Source: Saxibacter everestensis (lineage in GTDB: Bacteria; Actinomycetota; Actinomycetes; Actinomycetales; Brevibacteriaceae). From it: a DNA stretch of 64,000 nucleotides. Every line of letters begins with the position of its first letter. The stretch's first letter is position 1. The notes beneath the pieces are model-generated. The model was not told the DNA's origin. It worked only from the letters and a program-made list of their open reading frames with translations, and searched no databases. Positions 16,980 to 27,188 of this stretch are shown here, piece after piece. The DNA lies in the NCBI RefSeq assembly GCF_025787225.1, contig NZ_CP090958.1, positions 3,148,550 to 3,212,549 of the forward strand, read 5' to 3'. Position numbers and translations under genes: made by a program.

Positions 16980-17420
16980 TCAGCCGATCCGTTCAGCCAA
17001 GGCCACGATGATTCCCTCCGGGCCGCGCACGTAGGCCATTCGCCAGACGCCCTCATACTCGCCGATGCCACCCACCAACCCGTAACCCTCAGCGGCCAGC
17101 CGATCGACCTGCGCCTGGAGATCATCGACCTCGAAAGACAAACTGCGCAGGCCGAGCTCGTTAGCCGCGGCTGCGGGCGATCCCCTCTCGGGGTCGGGCC
17201 GAACGAAGCTAGAAAGCTCCACTCCTGTACCTCCGTCAGGCGTTCGCAACATAACGATCTCTGTACGGGAATCAGGGATCGCTATGACTGTGTCGATGAA
17301 CTCGCCCTCCACGAATGCCCGGCCCTCGATCTCGAGCCCGAGTCCGACGAAGAACGCCGCCACCTGGTCGAGGTCCTGAACGGTGACACCGACGTGGTCG
17401 AACCGAATGATTCGCGACAT
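16980..17420 (-). CDS. VOC-family (glyoxalase/bleomycin-resistance-like) protein
   Basis: A 146-residue protein from ATG 17420, behind GGAGG. FDHVGVTVQDLDQVAAFFVGLGLE at the start, TEIVMLRTPDGGTGVELSSF in the middle and MAYVRGPEGIIVALAER at the end form the paired beta-alpha-beta-beta-beta units of the vicinal-oxygen-chelate fold, with candidate metal ligands His8, Glu68 and Glu140. It may be a lyase, isomerase or binding protein; no specific function follows. Confidence 0.85.
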   Translation of the reverse strand: MSRIIRFDHVGVTVQDLDQVAAFFVGLGLEIEGRAFVEGEFIDTVIAIPDSRTEIVMLRTPDGGTGVELSSFVRPDPERGSPAAAANELGLRSLSFEVDDLQAQVDRLAAEGYGLVGGIGEYEGVWRMAYVRGPEGIIVALAERIG

Positions 17421-17486
17421 AAGCACAGCCTCCATGTGTTCGTTCTACAGTGGCCGCCAACCCTTAGTGCCCACCTTTTCCTACAC

Positions 17487-18131
17487 TCAAGAGCGAATGC
17501 GCTGCGCGAAGGGCACAGCGCCCGGCCCAGTGAGCTCGCCCACCTCCACCGGTCGTCCTGACACGGCGAGCAGCAGGACGATGGCGGGGCCGCGAACCTC
17601 TTGGCCCGCGCCGTGTTCGAAAGCCACGTCGGAGGCGACCAGTCGCCACCCCTCGGCATATTCCTTGCCGCCGCCGATCTTTACGGTCGTCTTCAGCTGG
17701 TACCTCAGCGCGGTGGCTACATGGGCAGTCGGGTAGTCGCGGCTGATCCCGATAGGACGACGGATGTCCTCCCCGTGGACGAACGCTTCGACCAGCCGAG
17801 TGGCGAGCGGTGCCGGGGGGCTGCTTGTCCGAGTGAGCACAGCGCGAAACTCAGCCAGAGTGCGACCCGGATCCTCTGCGCGCTCCCGCGCTACCCCCGC
17901 GGCGTTGTCCCGATCGAAGTCGAAGCCAGCTGCGACCATGCGGCGGACGAAGCCAAGTCGGGTCGCCTTCGCGGTGTCGACGAGATGAGCCAGGACGTCG
18001 TGCACGTCCCAATCGGGGCACAGCGACGCCGTCTGCCACTGCTGCGGTTGCAGCGCATCCAGGTCCTGAATCAGTGCTCGACGCTCGTCGTGCACCACAG
18101 GCCAGATGGTGGAACTGGGTCGCGGGGTCAT
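17487..18131 (-). CDS. Maleylpyruvate isomerase-family mycothiol-dependent protein
   Basis: A 214-residue protein from ATG 18131. TASLCPDWDVHDVLAHLVD near residues 35-55 carries the conserved WxVxDVxAHL helix of the DinB-like mycothiol-dependent isomerase family, and AFVHGEDIRRPIG near 120 carries the second metal-ligand motif (H-x3-D). The family includes maleylpyruvate isomerase but most members have unknown substrates; the mycothiol link fits an actinobacterium. It is divergent from the HxlR regulator across a 52-base gap with two operators, so it is almost certainly its target. Confidence 0.85.
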   Translation of the reverse strand: MTPRPSSTIWPVVHDERRALIQDLDALQPQQWQTASLCPDWDVHDVLAHLVDTAKATRLGFVRRMVAAGFDFDRDNAAGVARERAEDPGRTLAEFRAVLTRTSSPPAPLATRLVEAFVHGEDIRRPIGISRDYPTAHVATALRYQLKTTVKIGGGKEYAEGWRLVASDVAFEHGAGQEVRGPAIVLLLAVSGRPVEVGELTGPGAVPFAQRIRS

Positions 18132-18134
18132 TTC

Positions 18135-18172
18135 ACTACTAAAACAGTAGTTGACACTTCTAGTCAAGTAGT
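18135..18172. promoter_or_regulatory. Twin HxlR operators
   Basis: ACTACT-N5-AGTAGT at 18135-18151 is a perfect dyad; ACTTCT-N5-AGTAGT at 18156-18172 has one mismatch. Centres are 21 bases apart, two helical turns, so two dimers would bind the same face. A TTGACA (18151-18156) lies between them. They occupy most of the gap between the divergent isomerase-fold and hxlR genes. Confidence 0.7.
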
Positions 18173-18183
18173 AAACTGAGAAT

Positions 18184-18897
18184 ATGGCAGTGCGCAGAAC
18201 ATACGGCTCATACAACGACGGGTGCGCCTCCGCTCACGCACTCGATCTCATCGGGGAGCGCTGGGCGCTGATAATCGTGCGAGAACTGCTACTCGGGCCC
18301 AAGCGGTTTCTAGACATACAACGCGACATACCGGGCATCGGACCTGCGGCGCTCTCCCAGCGGCTTCATAACCTTGAAGAGGCAGGCATTGCTGTGCGCC
18401 GCAAACTGCCCATGCCCACTCACGTCACAATGTACGACCTTACGGACTGGGGACGTGATCTTGAGGCAGTCAACAGTGCTCTATCGCTTTGGGCCGTTCG
18501 CTCACCACGACTCCCGCTCGACGCGGACATGAGCCCCGATACGGTCGTCCTGGCAATGCGTGCACATGCGCGACCGCTAGCCCATGGCGCACGGAGTCGC
18601 CGCATCTCGCTTAAGCTGACCGATTCCCGCGTCGCTGACCGCGAGCCGGTCGAGTATCTCGCGACTCTGGCAACGGAAGGGACATTCATTACGAAGATGT
18701 TCGGCTCCGACGACGTCGACGCGCTCGTCACCAGCACGACAAGGGCATGGAAGTCCCTAATTATCAGCGGGGACCGATCTCCCCTCGAAAGCTGCGAGGA
18801 CATCACAGTCGAAGGCGACAGGGAGGCCGTCCGCGTCCTGCTCGACGCCACCCAACTGCAAGCCCCGGTTCAGGCTGGGTCGCCGTTCGGGAACTGA
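18184..18897 (+). CDS. HxlR-family transcriptional regulator
   Basis: A 237-residue protein with the HxlR winged helix at about residues 10-110: CASAHALDLIGERWALIIVRELLLGPKRF, then GIGPAALSQRLHNLEEAGI. The C-terminal half is longer than in minimal HxlR proteins and may bind a ligand, like the two-domain HxlR group. The ATG at 18184 is only about a dozen bases after the second operator, so the mRNA is probably nearly leaderless. Autoregulation and control of the divergent gene are likely. Confidence 0.88.
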   Translation: MAVRRTYGSYNDGCASAHALDLIGERWALIIVRELLLGPKRFLDIQRDIPGIGPAALSQRLHNLEEAGIAVRRKLPMPTHVTMYDLTDWGRDLEAVNSALSLWAVRSPRLPLDADMSPDTVVLAMRAHARPLAHGARSRRISLKLTDSRVADREPVEYLATLATEGTFITKMFGSDDVDALVTSTTRAWKSLIISGDRSPLESCEDITVEGDREAVRVLLDATQLQAPVQAGSPFGN

Positions 18898-18934
18898 AGA
18901 CAGAACAGGGCCGGGCCGGAGAGATCCCGAAACG

Positions 18935-18950
18935 ATCATTCGCGGAGCAG
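18935..18950. repeat. 16-bp direct repeat, copy 1
   Basis: ATCATTCGCGGAGCAG, identical to 20059-20074. The two copies bracket a 1.1-kb segment holding a resolvase relic and an SDR gene. Confidence 0.6.
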
Positions 18951-19010
18951 CCGATCAACACATCACCCGCCGTCTCCGGGTAGAGCCGGATCGGACGTGA
19001 TTGCCCTATC

Positions 19011-19133
19011 GCTGGACGTCGACTTGGTGAGCTCATCGGCGATGTCCCGCGCGCAGGGCAACTACCGGGCGAGGCGGTCGAGCCTCGTGACCAGGAGGGT
19101 GTCGCCGGACCGGCCGATCTGCGACGCCCGAAG
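19011..19133 (-). pseudogene. Serine resolvase/invertase relic
   Basis: Read on the minus strand, this stretch encodes SGDTLLVTRLDRLAR, a stop codon (19062-19064), then RDIADELTK. In Tn3/Hin-type serine recombinases these two motifs are contiguous parts of the catalytic domain (GDTLxVTRLDRLARSxxDxxxIxxEL). Neither an N-terminal catalytic serine region nor a C-terminal helix-turn-helix remains, so it is a decayed fragment. It suggests that a mobile element once sat here. Confidence 0.65.
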
Positions 19134-19180
19134 ACGATGGCGGTCTCCACCGATCACTGCACTACCGAGCCCCGCAGCCG

Positions 19181-19984
19181 TTAGGGGTTGATAGATCCCG
19201 TGATGCCGCCATCGACACGAAGGGTCGCGCCGGTCACATAGCCCGCACGCGGACTGACAAGATATGCGACAGCGTCAGCGATGTCCTCGGGCCTGCCAAG
19301 GCGGCCCACGGGGTTCGGGGCATACGTCGCGACGACCTCGGGCTCGAACTCCTCCCACGACCTCGCATCCCCCTGAGCCTGCGCGCGGTCGAGGAACATC
19401 CGCTGCAGTCCAGGCGTGAGCATGACGCCTGGGCTGACGGTGTTCGCTGTGACCCCAGAGCCGGCGAGTTCCTGCGCGAGCGCGCCAGTGGCATTCGCCA
19501 ACGCAGCTTTCGCCGCCGAGTACTCCACCATGTTGGCCAACGGCGCACCTACCCCGCGCGTGCCGACTGTCACGATGCGGCCCCATCCTCGTTCGCGCAT
19601 CGGACCAGCGAGGTGACGGATGCACCGCACCGCCGACAGCACGTTGCCTTCGAACGCGCTCACCCATTCCTCATCACTCGCATCGAAGAACGCATGCTCA
19701 GCGAACGGCCCCGCGTTCGCCACGAGGATGTCGATCGACCCTCCGAACGCTGCCTCCTCGCAGACCCGACGAGCCTGCTCCGGATCCGTCAGGTCACCGA
19801 GCACAGCAGTCGCGATCACGCCGACCTCGCGAAGTTCGGCCATGACCGCGTCGGTAGCGACCGGGTCCCTCCCGTGGATCACGACCACGCATCCCTCCGC
19901 GGCAAGACGCCGCGCAATCGCCGCACCCAGCCCGCCCGAGCTGCCCGTCACTAGTGCACGCTTGCCCCTGAGTCCCATATCCAT
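19181..19984 (-). CDS. Short-chain dehydrogenase/reductase (SDR)
   Basis: A 267-residue classical SDR. The cofactor loop TGSSGGLGAAIARRL (TGxxxGxG) is at about residues 13-27, NAG at about 88-90, catalytic Ser in VTVGTRG and the YSAAK Tyr-Lys pair near 155. The C-terminal RPEDIADAVAYLVSPRAGYVTGATLRVDGG is typical of FabG-like enzymes. The substrate is unknown. Start chosen at ATG 19984 (MDMGLRGK); no strong ribosome site is visible. It lies between 16-bp direct repeats. Confidence 0.88.
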   Translation of the reverse strand: MDMGLRGKRALVTGSSGGLGAAIARRLAAEGCVVVIHGRDPVATDAVMAELREVGVIATAVLGDLTDPEQARRVCEEAAFGGSIDILVANAGPFAEHAFFDASDEEWVSAFEGNVLSAVRCIRHLAGPMRERGWGRIVTVGTRGVGAPLANMVEYSAAKAALANATGALAQELAGSGVTANTVSPGVMLTPGLQRMFLDRAQAQGDARSWEEFEPEVVATYAPNPVGRLGRPEDIADAVAYLVSPRAGYVTGATLRVDGGITGSINP

Positions 19985-20058
19985 AGACCCAGTCTGACCC
20001 ACGCCTCCGACACCGCCACACACGTCGTGCGGTGATGCGCTGTCCGGTTGAGACCGCC

Positions 20059-20074
20059 ATCATTCGCGGAGCAG
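20059..20074. repeat. 16-bp direct repeat, copy 2
   Basis: Identical to 18935-18950. Located 75 bases upstream of the SDR start. Confidence 0.6.
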
Positions 20075-20174
20075 TCAGTCGTTGACCTGACCTGGTTTCC
20101 GCGATTTCGCCCCGCTTCGGCCTCGCATCGTGCTCACGGACAAGCGTCGCCGGAGTGGAAGGAGCCGTTGATCG

Positions 20175-20606
20175 CTACGCCGCGACTCCACCACGTGCTC
20201 GCTGGCGAGCCGTAGTCTGCCGGCCTATCACGGCCCCCGGCGCAACCCGGGTGTCCGACCTGACCACCGCCCGTTGCCCAATTGTGGCTCGCTCCCCGAT
20301 CCTGGCGCCGCTGCCTATTCGGGCACCGTCCTCAACCTGGGCGCGCACGCCGACTCGGACATTGCCGCCGATCGTGACGTCATTGCCGACCACCGCGCCG
20401 TGCTCAAGCCAGCTTCCGACGCCGATCCTGGTCCGCTCGCCGATTCGAGCACCGGCTTCGACGTAGGCGGCCTGATCAATCCTCGCGCTTTCCGGCACGT
20501 TGGCCTCCGGGGAGACCAGCCCACCGCCATTGGCATGCCTTAGGTACTGGACGATCTCGCCCTGATCGTTTTCGAATTCAACGCGTGCCGAGGCTCTTCT
20601 CGCCAT
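20175..20606 (-). CDS. Left-handed beta-helix (hexapeptide-repeat) protein
   Basis: A 143-residue protein from ATG 20606 behind AGGAG. From about residue 30 to 130 it is an almost uninterrupted hexapeptide pattern ([LIV]-G-x-x-x-x: ARIDQA, ARIGER, TRIGVG, VTIGGN, ARIGSG), which folds as a left-handed parallel beta helix. Such domains occur in acyltransferases (LpxA/DapD-like) and gamma carbonic anhydrases; no conserved catalytic His is evident here. An acyltransferase is possible but unproven. It is the last gene before the deaminase on the same strand, separated by 180 bases. Confidence 0.75.
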   Translation of the reverse strand: MARRASARVEFENDQGEIVQYLRHANGGGLVSPEANVPESARIDQAAYVEAGARIGERTRIGVGSWLEHGAVVGNDVTIGGNVRVGVRAQVEDGARIGSGARIGERATIGQRAVVRSDTRVAPGAVIGRQTTARQRARGGVAA

Positions 20607-20786
20607 GAGTCTCCTAGAGTCGTGTCGTTCCGATCCGGCGGGCCCGCTCACGACCCGCACACTTGCTCTCTGCCCCGACAACGATTGAGGTGCGATACAA
20701 ATTCCACAAAGATTCGCCGCAATGCCCGGTGGCTCGGGTTCAACCTGGCTAGCAGGCAACCCTCGTCAGTCCGCGGGCGTGCTCGA

Positions 20787-21284
20787 CTAGTAGTCGAGCC
20801 GGTTCCCGCTTGCGTTCCATGCGTTGAACGGCTCCACCGCACTGTCCAGGCGGAGTTGCCGAACCGGCATCACCGTGTCCCGGATGCTCGGCTGGTCGAA
20901 GTACTGGTAGAACGCCGCGTCGTCGAAACCCGCGGCGGCTGCATCGGTGCGGTCGGCAGCGTACAGCACGCGATCGATCCGGGCCCACAGCGTGGAGGCC
21001 AGGCACATTGGGCACGGCTCGCAGCTGGTGTATAAGGTCGCGCCGTCCAGGCTGAACGTGCCAAGCCGCTGGCAGGCATTGCGGATTGCCGTGACCTCGG
21101 CATGCGCGGTTGGATCGAGGTTCGCGGTTACCCGGTTTAGTCCTTCGAACTCCCTGCCGTCCGCCGCTACGACGATGGCGCCGAACGGCCCCCCGCTGTT
21201 GAGCACGTTGGCCGCGGCCAGGTCAACGGCCTTCCTGAGCAGCAGCGCGTCGCGCTCGCTTGCATCGGCGGTTGTAGGTGCCAT
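20787..21284 (-). CDS. guaD: Guanine deaminase (CDA fold), copy 1
   Basis: A 165-residue cytidine-deaminase-fold protein starting at ATG 21284 behind AGGGGAG. Zinc-site motifs HAEVTAIRNA near 77-86 and CEPCPMC near 107-113 are intact, and the GGPFGAIVVAADGREFEGLNRV segment and the C-terminal AFYQYFDQPS region resemble Bacillus-type guanine deaminase (GuaD). It converts guanine to xanthine, the substrate of the XDH encoded on the other side of the shared intergenic region. A second copy is at 54947-55432. An alternative is another nucleobase or nucleoside deaminase. Confidence 0.85.
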   Translation of the reverse strand: MAPTTADASERDALLLRKAVDLAAANVLNSGGPFGAIVVAADGREFEGLNRVTANLDPTAHAEVTAIRNACQRLGTFSLDGATLYTSCEPCPMCLASTLWARIDRVLYAADRTDAAAAGFDDAAFYQYFDQPSIRDTVMPVRQLRLDSAVEPFNAWNASGNRLDY

Positions 21285-21514
21285 CGCCTCGCTCCCCTCT
21301 TCAGCAGCCGTCTGCGTCGATCGTCTGGTGTCCGATGCCCGTCGGCGTGGCGGGATTCGCGCTCTTGGGGACGACGGCTCGACTCTCCCAAGAGCTAGAT
21401 CCACCGACTGTAGCACCGGGCCGCCGGGCCACCCGTGGATACCAGAACAGCCCGGAGCGCTGGCTGGAACCCGTGCACAATTTGTGATGTGCGCCACGGC
21501 AACAAGTGCGCTAT

Positions 21515-21580
21515 GCTGACGAAATAACGCCCGGGCCAACCCCGGAAGCTGACGAAGCAATGCCCGGGCCAACCCCGGAA
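21515..21580. repeat. Tandem 33-bp repeat in xdh leader
   Basis: Units 21515-21547 and 21548-21580 abut exactly and differ at four positions. Each holds CCGGG-CCAAC-CCCGG, a five-pair hairpin with a five-base loop. Thirty-three bases is also 11 codons, so a short frame (21506-21688) reads through it as a peptide repeat, but I see no ribosome site for it. Confidence 0.7.
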
Positions 21581-21607
21581 CCTGAGAGTAGCGGACAGGG
21601 TAAAAAT

Positions 21608-21638
21608 GAGCTGGCATCCTTTGATGCCGGCTCTTTTT
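21608..21638 (+). terminator. Intrinsic terminator in xdh leader
   Basis: Arms 21608-21618 and 21623-21633 pair over 11 bases (one G-U) around a four-base loop and are followed by TTTTT at 21634-21638. It lies 57 bases upstream of the xdh start on the coding strand. Confidence 0.75.
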
Positions 21639-21640
21639 CG

Positions 21641-21680
21641 TATGACGGGGGCCGACGCGGATGTCGCCTCGACAGTCATA
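21641..21680 (+). promoter_or_regulatory. Leader hairpin ending at the xdh ribosome site
   Basis: TATGAC (21641-21646) pairs with GTCATA (21675-21680), with an inner CGAC (21653-21656)/GTCG (21663-21666) helix. The outer helix ends directly at AAGGAG, so it could affect ribosome access. Confidence 0.45.
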
Positions 21681-21694
21681 AGGAGTAGGGCCAA

Positions 21695-23211
21695 ATGGAT
21701 CAGACCAACATCACCGTGAACGGACAGCGACGGCCGCTGAATGGCGCGTCAGCGCACACGACCGCCCTGGACTGGTTACGCGGTAATCGCCTGATCGGCG
21801 CCAAAGAAGGCTGCGCGGAGGGTGAATGCGGCGCGTGCGCAGTGCTGGTCGCCCAGTCCGATGGCGATGGCGGCACGATGTGGACCTCGGTTAACAGCTG
21901 TCTCGTTCCGGTCGCCGCGCTAGACGGCCAGGAGGTCGTGACATCGGAGGGTCTCGGCACGCCTGAGAACCTGCACCCGGTGCAGGAAAAACTCGCGATA
22001 GCGGGTGGTTCGCAGTGTGGCTACTGCACGCCGGGTTTCGTCTGCAGCATGGCCGCGGAGTTCTACCGCCGCGACCGCACCCCGACCGCAGACGGCGCCG
22101 CACATGAGGACCGCGTTCCGGCCGACGGCGCCGCGCAGGCCGACAGCGTGCCCGCCGCCTGCGGCGCGTCAGATGGCGCAAGTGAGCACGGACCGAACGG
22201 CTTCGATCTGCACTCGCTCAGCGGAAACCTCTGCCGCTGCACGGGTTACCGCCCGATCCGCGATGCTGCCTACTCGATTGGTGAACCGGCCGCCGATGAC
22301 ACGTTCGCCGCTCGGCGCGATCGCCCGGCGCCGGAGCCGGTACCGACCACGCTGGAGGCAGCCGATGGCCGGTTCATCCGGCCCGCCACGCTCGCGGACG
22401 CCGTGCAACTACTCGCCGAGAACCCCACGGCCGTGCCGGTGGCCGGCTCGACCGACTGGGGCGTTGAGGTAAACCTCCGCGGTCGGCGCGCGCCACTCGT
22501 CATCGCCATCGACCGCCTGCCGGAGCTGGGCGCGCTGGAGTTCGGCGACGACGAACTCGAAATCGGCGCCGGTGTGTCCTTGTCGGAGGCCGAGCGCGTG
22601 CTCGACGGCAGGGTGCCGCTGCTTGCCGAGCTGTTCCCGCAGTTCGCCTCGCGGCTGATCCGCAATCGCGCCACCCTTGGTGGCAACCTGGGAACCGGAT
22701 CGCCGATCGGCGATGCCCCGCCCGCGCTGCTCGCGCTTGGCGCACGGGTCGTGCTGGCGTCCGTCGACGGCGAGCGCGAAGTCGAACTCGACGAGTACTT
22801 CACCGGCTACCGGAAGACCGTACGCCGTCCGGACGAGCTGATTCGCTCGATCCGGATTCCGCTGCCGCTAGCCCGGGTGACTGCGTTCCACAAGATCGCC
22901 AAGCGCCGCTTCGACGATATTTCGAGCGTCGCGATCGGATTCGCGCTCGACATCACGGACGGCATCGTGACCTCAGCCCGGATCGGCCTCGGCGGGGTCG
23001 CCGCCACGCCATTGCGCGCTCGCAACACCGAGGCAGCACTGGTCGGCAAGCCATGGACCGAGGAGACTGCACGTGCGGCGGCAGCCGTGCTGGACAGCGA
23101 GGGAACACCAATGAGTGACCACCGGGCGAGCTCGTCATACCGCAGCGCAATGCTGTCGCAGGCGATGCTCAAGTTCTTCGGCCAAACATCAGAAGAGTTG
23201 GAGGTAACGGT

Positions 23212-23215
<4 letters not shown>
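21695..23215 (+). CDS. xdhA: Xanthine dehydrogenase small subunit (2Fe-2S and FAD)
   Basis: A 506-residue protein. The plant-type [2Fe-2S] domain (GCAEGECGACAVLV, Cys40/45/48) and the second [2Fe-2S] domain (QCGYCTPGF and LCRCTGYRP) are followed by a CO-dehydrogenase-flavoprotein-like FAD domain from about residue 225 (LFPQFASRLIRNRATLGGNLGTGSPIGD). It passes electrons from the Mo subunit to NAD+ in oxidation of hypoxanthine and xanthine to urate. Oddity: about 40 extra, Ala/Asp-rich residues (roughly 128-170) with an internal DGAA-x2-D-x-VPA repeat split the two Cys pairs of the second cluster. The stop overlaps the next start by four bases. Confidence 0.93.
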
Positions 23216-25605
<2,390 letters not shown>

Positions 25606-25608
25606 GTC

Positions 25609-26403
25609 ATGGACTGGTTGGCAGCCGTCGAATCACTGCGGGCGCGCCGCCAGGCAGGCGTCATCGTGACCCTGGCGGCAGTCCGAGGCCACTCCCCACG
25701 GAATGCCGGGGCAAAGATGGTCGTGGCGGCCGCCGAGGTGTGGGGCACGATCGGCGGCGGCAATCTGGAGGCCACAGCGGTCGATCGTGCGCGGGCGATG
25801 GTCCGCAAGTCAGTCAAGTCTCCGGTGATGGAAACCGTCAAGCTCAGCGACAAGGCGCCTGCCGAGTTCGGAATCCAATGCTGCGGAGGTGAGGTGACAA
25901 TGCTCCTGGAGCCAATCCGGGTGGTTCCGTCGGTGGCAATCTTCGGAGTGGGCCACGTCGGGATCGAGGTTGCCCGCATCCTGTCGCGGCACGACATTGA
26001 ACTGTCGCTGATCGACTCCCGTGCCGACATGCTCACCGACGAGCGTCTTGCCCCGCTGCGCGATGGGTCCGCGCTGCTGCATGTTCACCATGCGCCGGTC
26101 CCCGAGGCAGCACTCGACGAGCTTCCGACCGGAACGCACGTCCTGATCATGACGCATGACCACGCCGAGGATCTCGCGTTGTGCGACTCGACGCTGCGGC
26201 AGCCGGAGCTGGCCTCTATTGGGCTGATCGGCTCATCGGCCAAGTGGACCCGGTTCCGGCAGCAGCTATCAAAGGAGGGGCATTCGGCAGAGGATCTGGC
26301 CCGGATCACCACGCCTATCGGCCTGCCTGCGATCACCGCGAAGGAACCGGCGGCGGTAGCGGTGAGCATTGCAGCGGGGATGCTCGTCGCCTTCGGCGAC
26401 TGA
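25609..26403 (+). CDS. xdhC: Xanthine dehydrogenase accessory protein XdhC
   Basis: A 264-residue XdhC/CoxI-family protein. The N-terminal half has the AVRGHSPRNAGAKMVV motif and IQCCGGEVTMLLE; the C-terminal half is a Rossmann domain (VAIFGVGHVGIEVARILSRHDIELSLIDSR). XdhC binds Mo cofactor, promotes its sulfuration and inserts it into XDH. Third gene of the xdhABC operon, with an almost contiguous start. Confidence 0.93.
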   Translation: MDWLAAVESLRARRQAGVIVTLAAVRGHSPRNAGAKMVVAAAEVWGTIGGGNLEATAVDRARAMVRKSVKSPVMETVKLSDKAPAEFGIQCCGGEVTMLLEPIRVVPSVAIFGVGHVGIEVARILSRHDIELSLIDSRADMLTDERLAPLRDGSALLHVHHAPVPEAALDELPTGTHVLIMTHDHAEDLALCDSTLRQPELASIGLIGSSAKWTRFRQQLSKEGHSAEDLARITTPIGLPAITAKEPAAVAVSIAAGMLVAFGD

Positions 26404-26412
26404 GGACTCCGG

Positions 26413-27051
26413 TTACGCTGGGCCGGCGTCCTCTGCCGCCAGTGGCGCCTCGTCAACCCCGAACAGCCGTAGTTGCATGGCGAGCAGTGAGTAGTAGCCG
26501 ATCAGGGTGGACAGCTCGAACACGCTCTTCTCCCCGAGCCGTTCGATTACCTGTTGATACAAGTCATTGTCGAGCAGGCCGTCGGCCAGTAGAGCCCGGC
26601 TGGCGCGCAGCACCAGAGCTTCGGTGCCATCGAGGCTTTCCGGCACCTGGATCGCCCGGAGCGAGGCCAGTTCATCCTCATTCAGCCCGGCCTGGAGTCC
26701 GAGAGCCTCATGCGCTCGGGTCTCGAAATCGCTGCGCCAATGCCCGGCAACGCTCAGGATGGCGATCTCCCGGATTCGTGGCGTGAGCTCTGACTCAAAC
26801 CGGATAGCCGAGCCGAGTTGCTGGAGCGCGGTGCCGACCGCGGGCGAAAGCAGCATGGCATTGAAGGGGCCGTCCAGCGCGCCGGTTTGATCGGTCAGCG
26901 CAAAAGCCTGGGGCCCGGCGCTCCTCGGACCGGCGCTGATCGTCTCGTACAGCCCGCGCTGCTCGGAGCTCAGCCCGGATGGCGAAAGTTTCTTCAATCG
27001 CTCAGTCACGATATCCCTCGGTGCGTCGTCGCGGGGCGGCCGGTCCGCCAT
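26413..27051 (-). CDS. Carboxymuconolactone decarboxylase-family protein
   Basis: A 212-residue protein with the CMD helical motif ELTPRIREIAILSVAGHWRSDFETRAHEALGLQAGL near 95-130. Residues corresponding to the AhpD CxxC pair are absent, as in many non-redox CMD proteins, so peroxidase activity is unlikely. Convergent with xdhC, with only about ten bases between stop codons. It is probably unrelated to the purine operon. Confidence 0.8.
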   Translation of the reverse strand: MADRPPRDDAPRDIVTERLKKLSPSGLSSEQRGLYETISAGPRSAGPQAFALTDQTGALDGPFNAMLLSPAVGTALQQLGSAIRFESELTPRIREIAILSVAGHWRSDFETRAHEALGLQAGLNEDELASLRAIQVPESLDGTEALVLRASRALLADGLLDNDLYQQVIERLGEKSVFELSTLIGYYSLLAMQLRLFGVDEAPLAAEDAGPA

Positions 27052-27188
27052 CGCGTGGGTTCTCCACCAGCCTATGCCGGTCGTGAAGTAACCGTTCGGA
27101 CAACAACAGATAAGGACTCGCAGTACCCCGCGGTCTTTCTGCTTTGCACCCCTGCACAGGACGTAATCCGAGGCTTATGCTGACAACT

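Larger units (their letters stand above)
21285..21694. promoter_or_regulatory. guaD-xdh divergent intergenic region and xdh leader
   Basis: About 410 bases. It contains a TATGCT -10-like box (21512-21517), tandem 33-bp repeats, an intrinsic terminator, a hairpin that ends at the ribosome site and AAGGAG (21680-21685) before the xdh ATG. The presence of a terminator inside the presumed leader suggests attenuation of the xdh operon. I matched it to no riboswitch class I know. Confidence 0.55.

Noticed and set aside
21506-21688. A 60-codon leader peptide through the tandem repeats
   Set aside because: No ribosome site; the frame arises because the 33-bp unit is a multiple of three. It was kept only as a remark.
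21285-21694. Known purine, guanidine or xanthine riboswitch
   Set aside because: The conserved loops and junctions of those classes are not visible; only the terminator and repeats can be supported.
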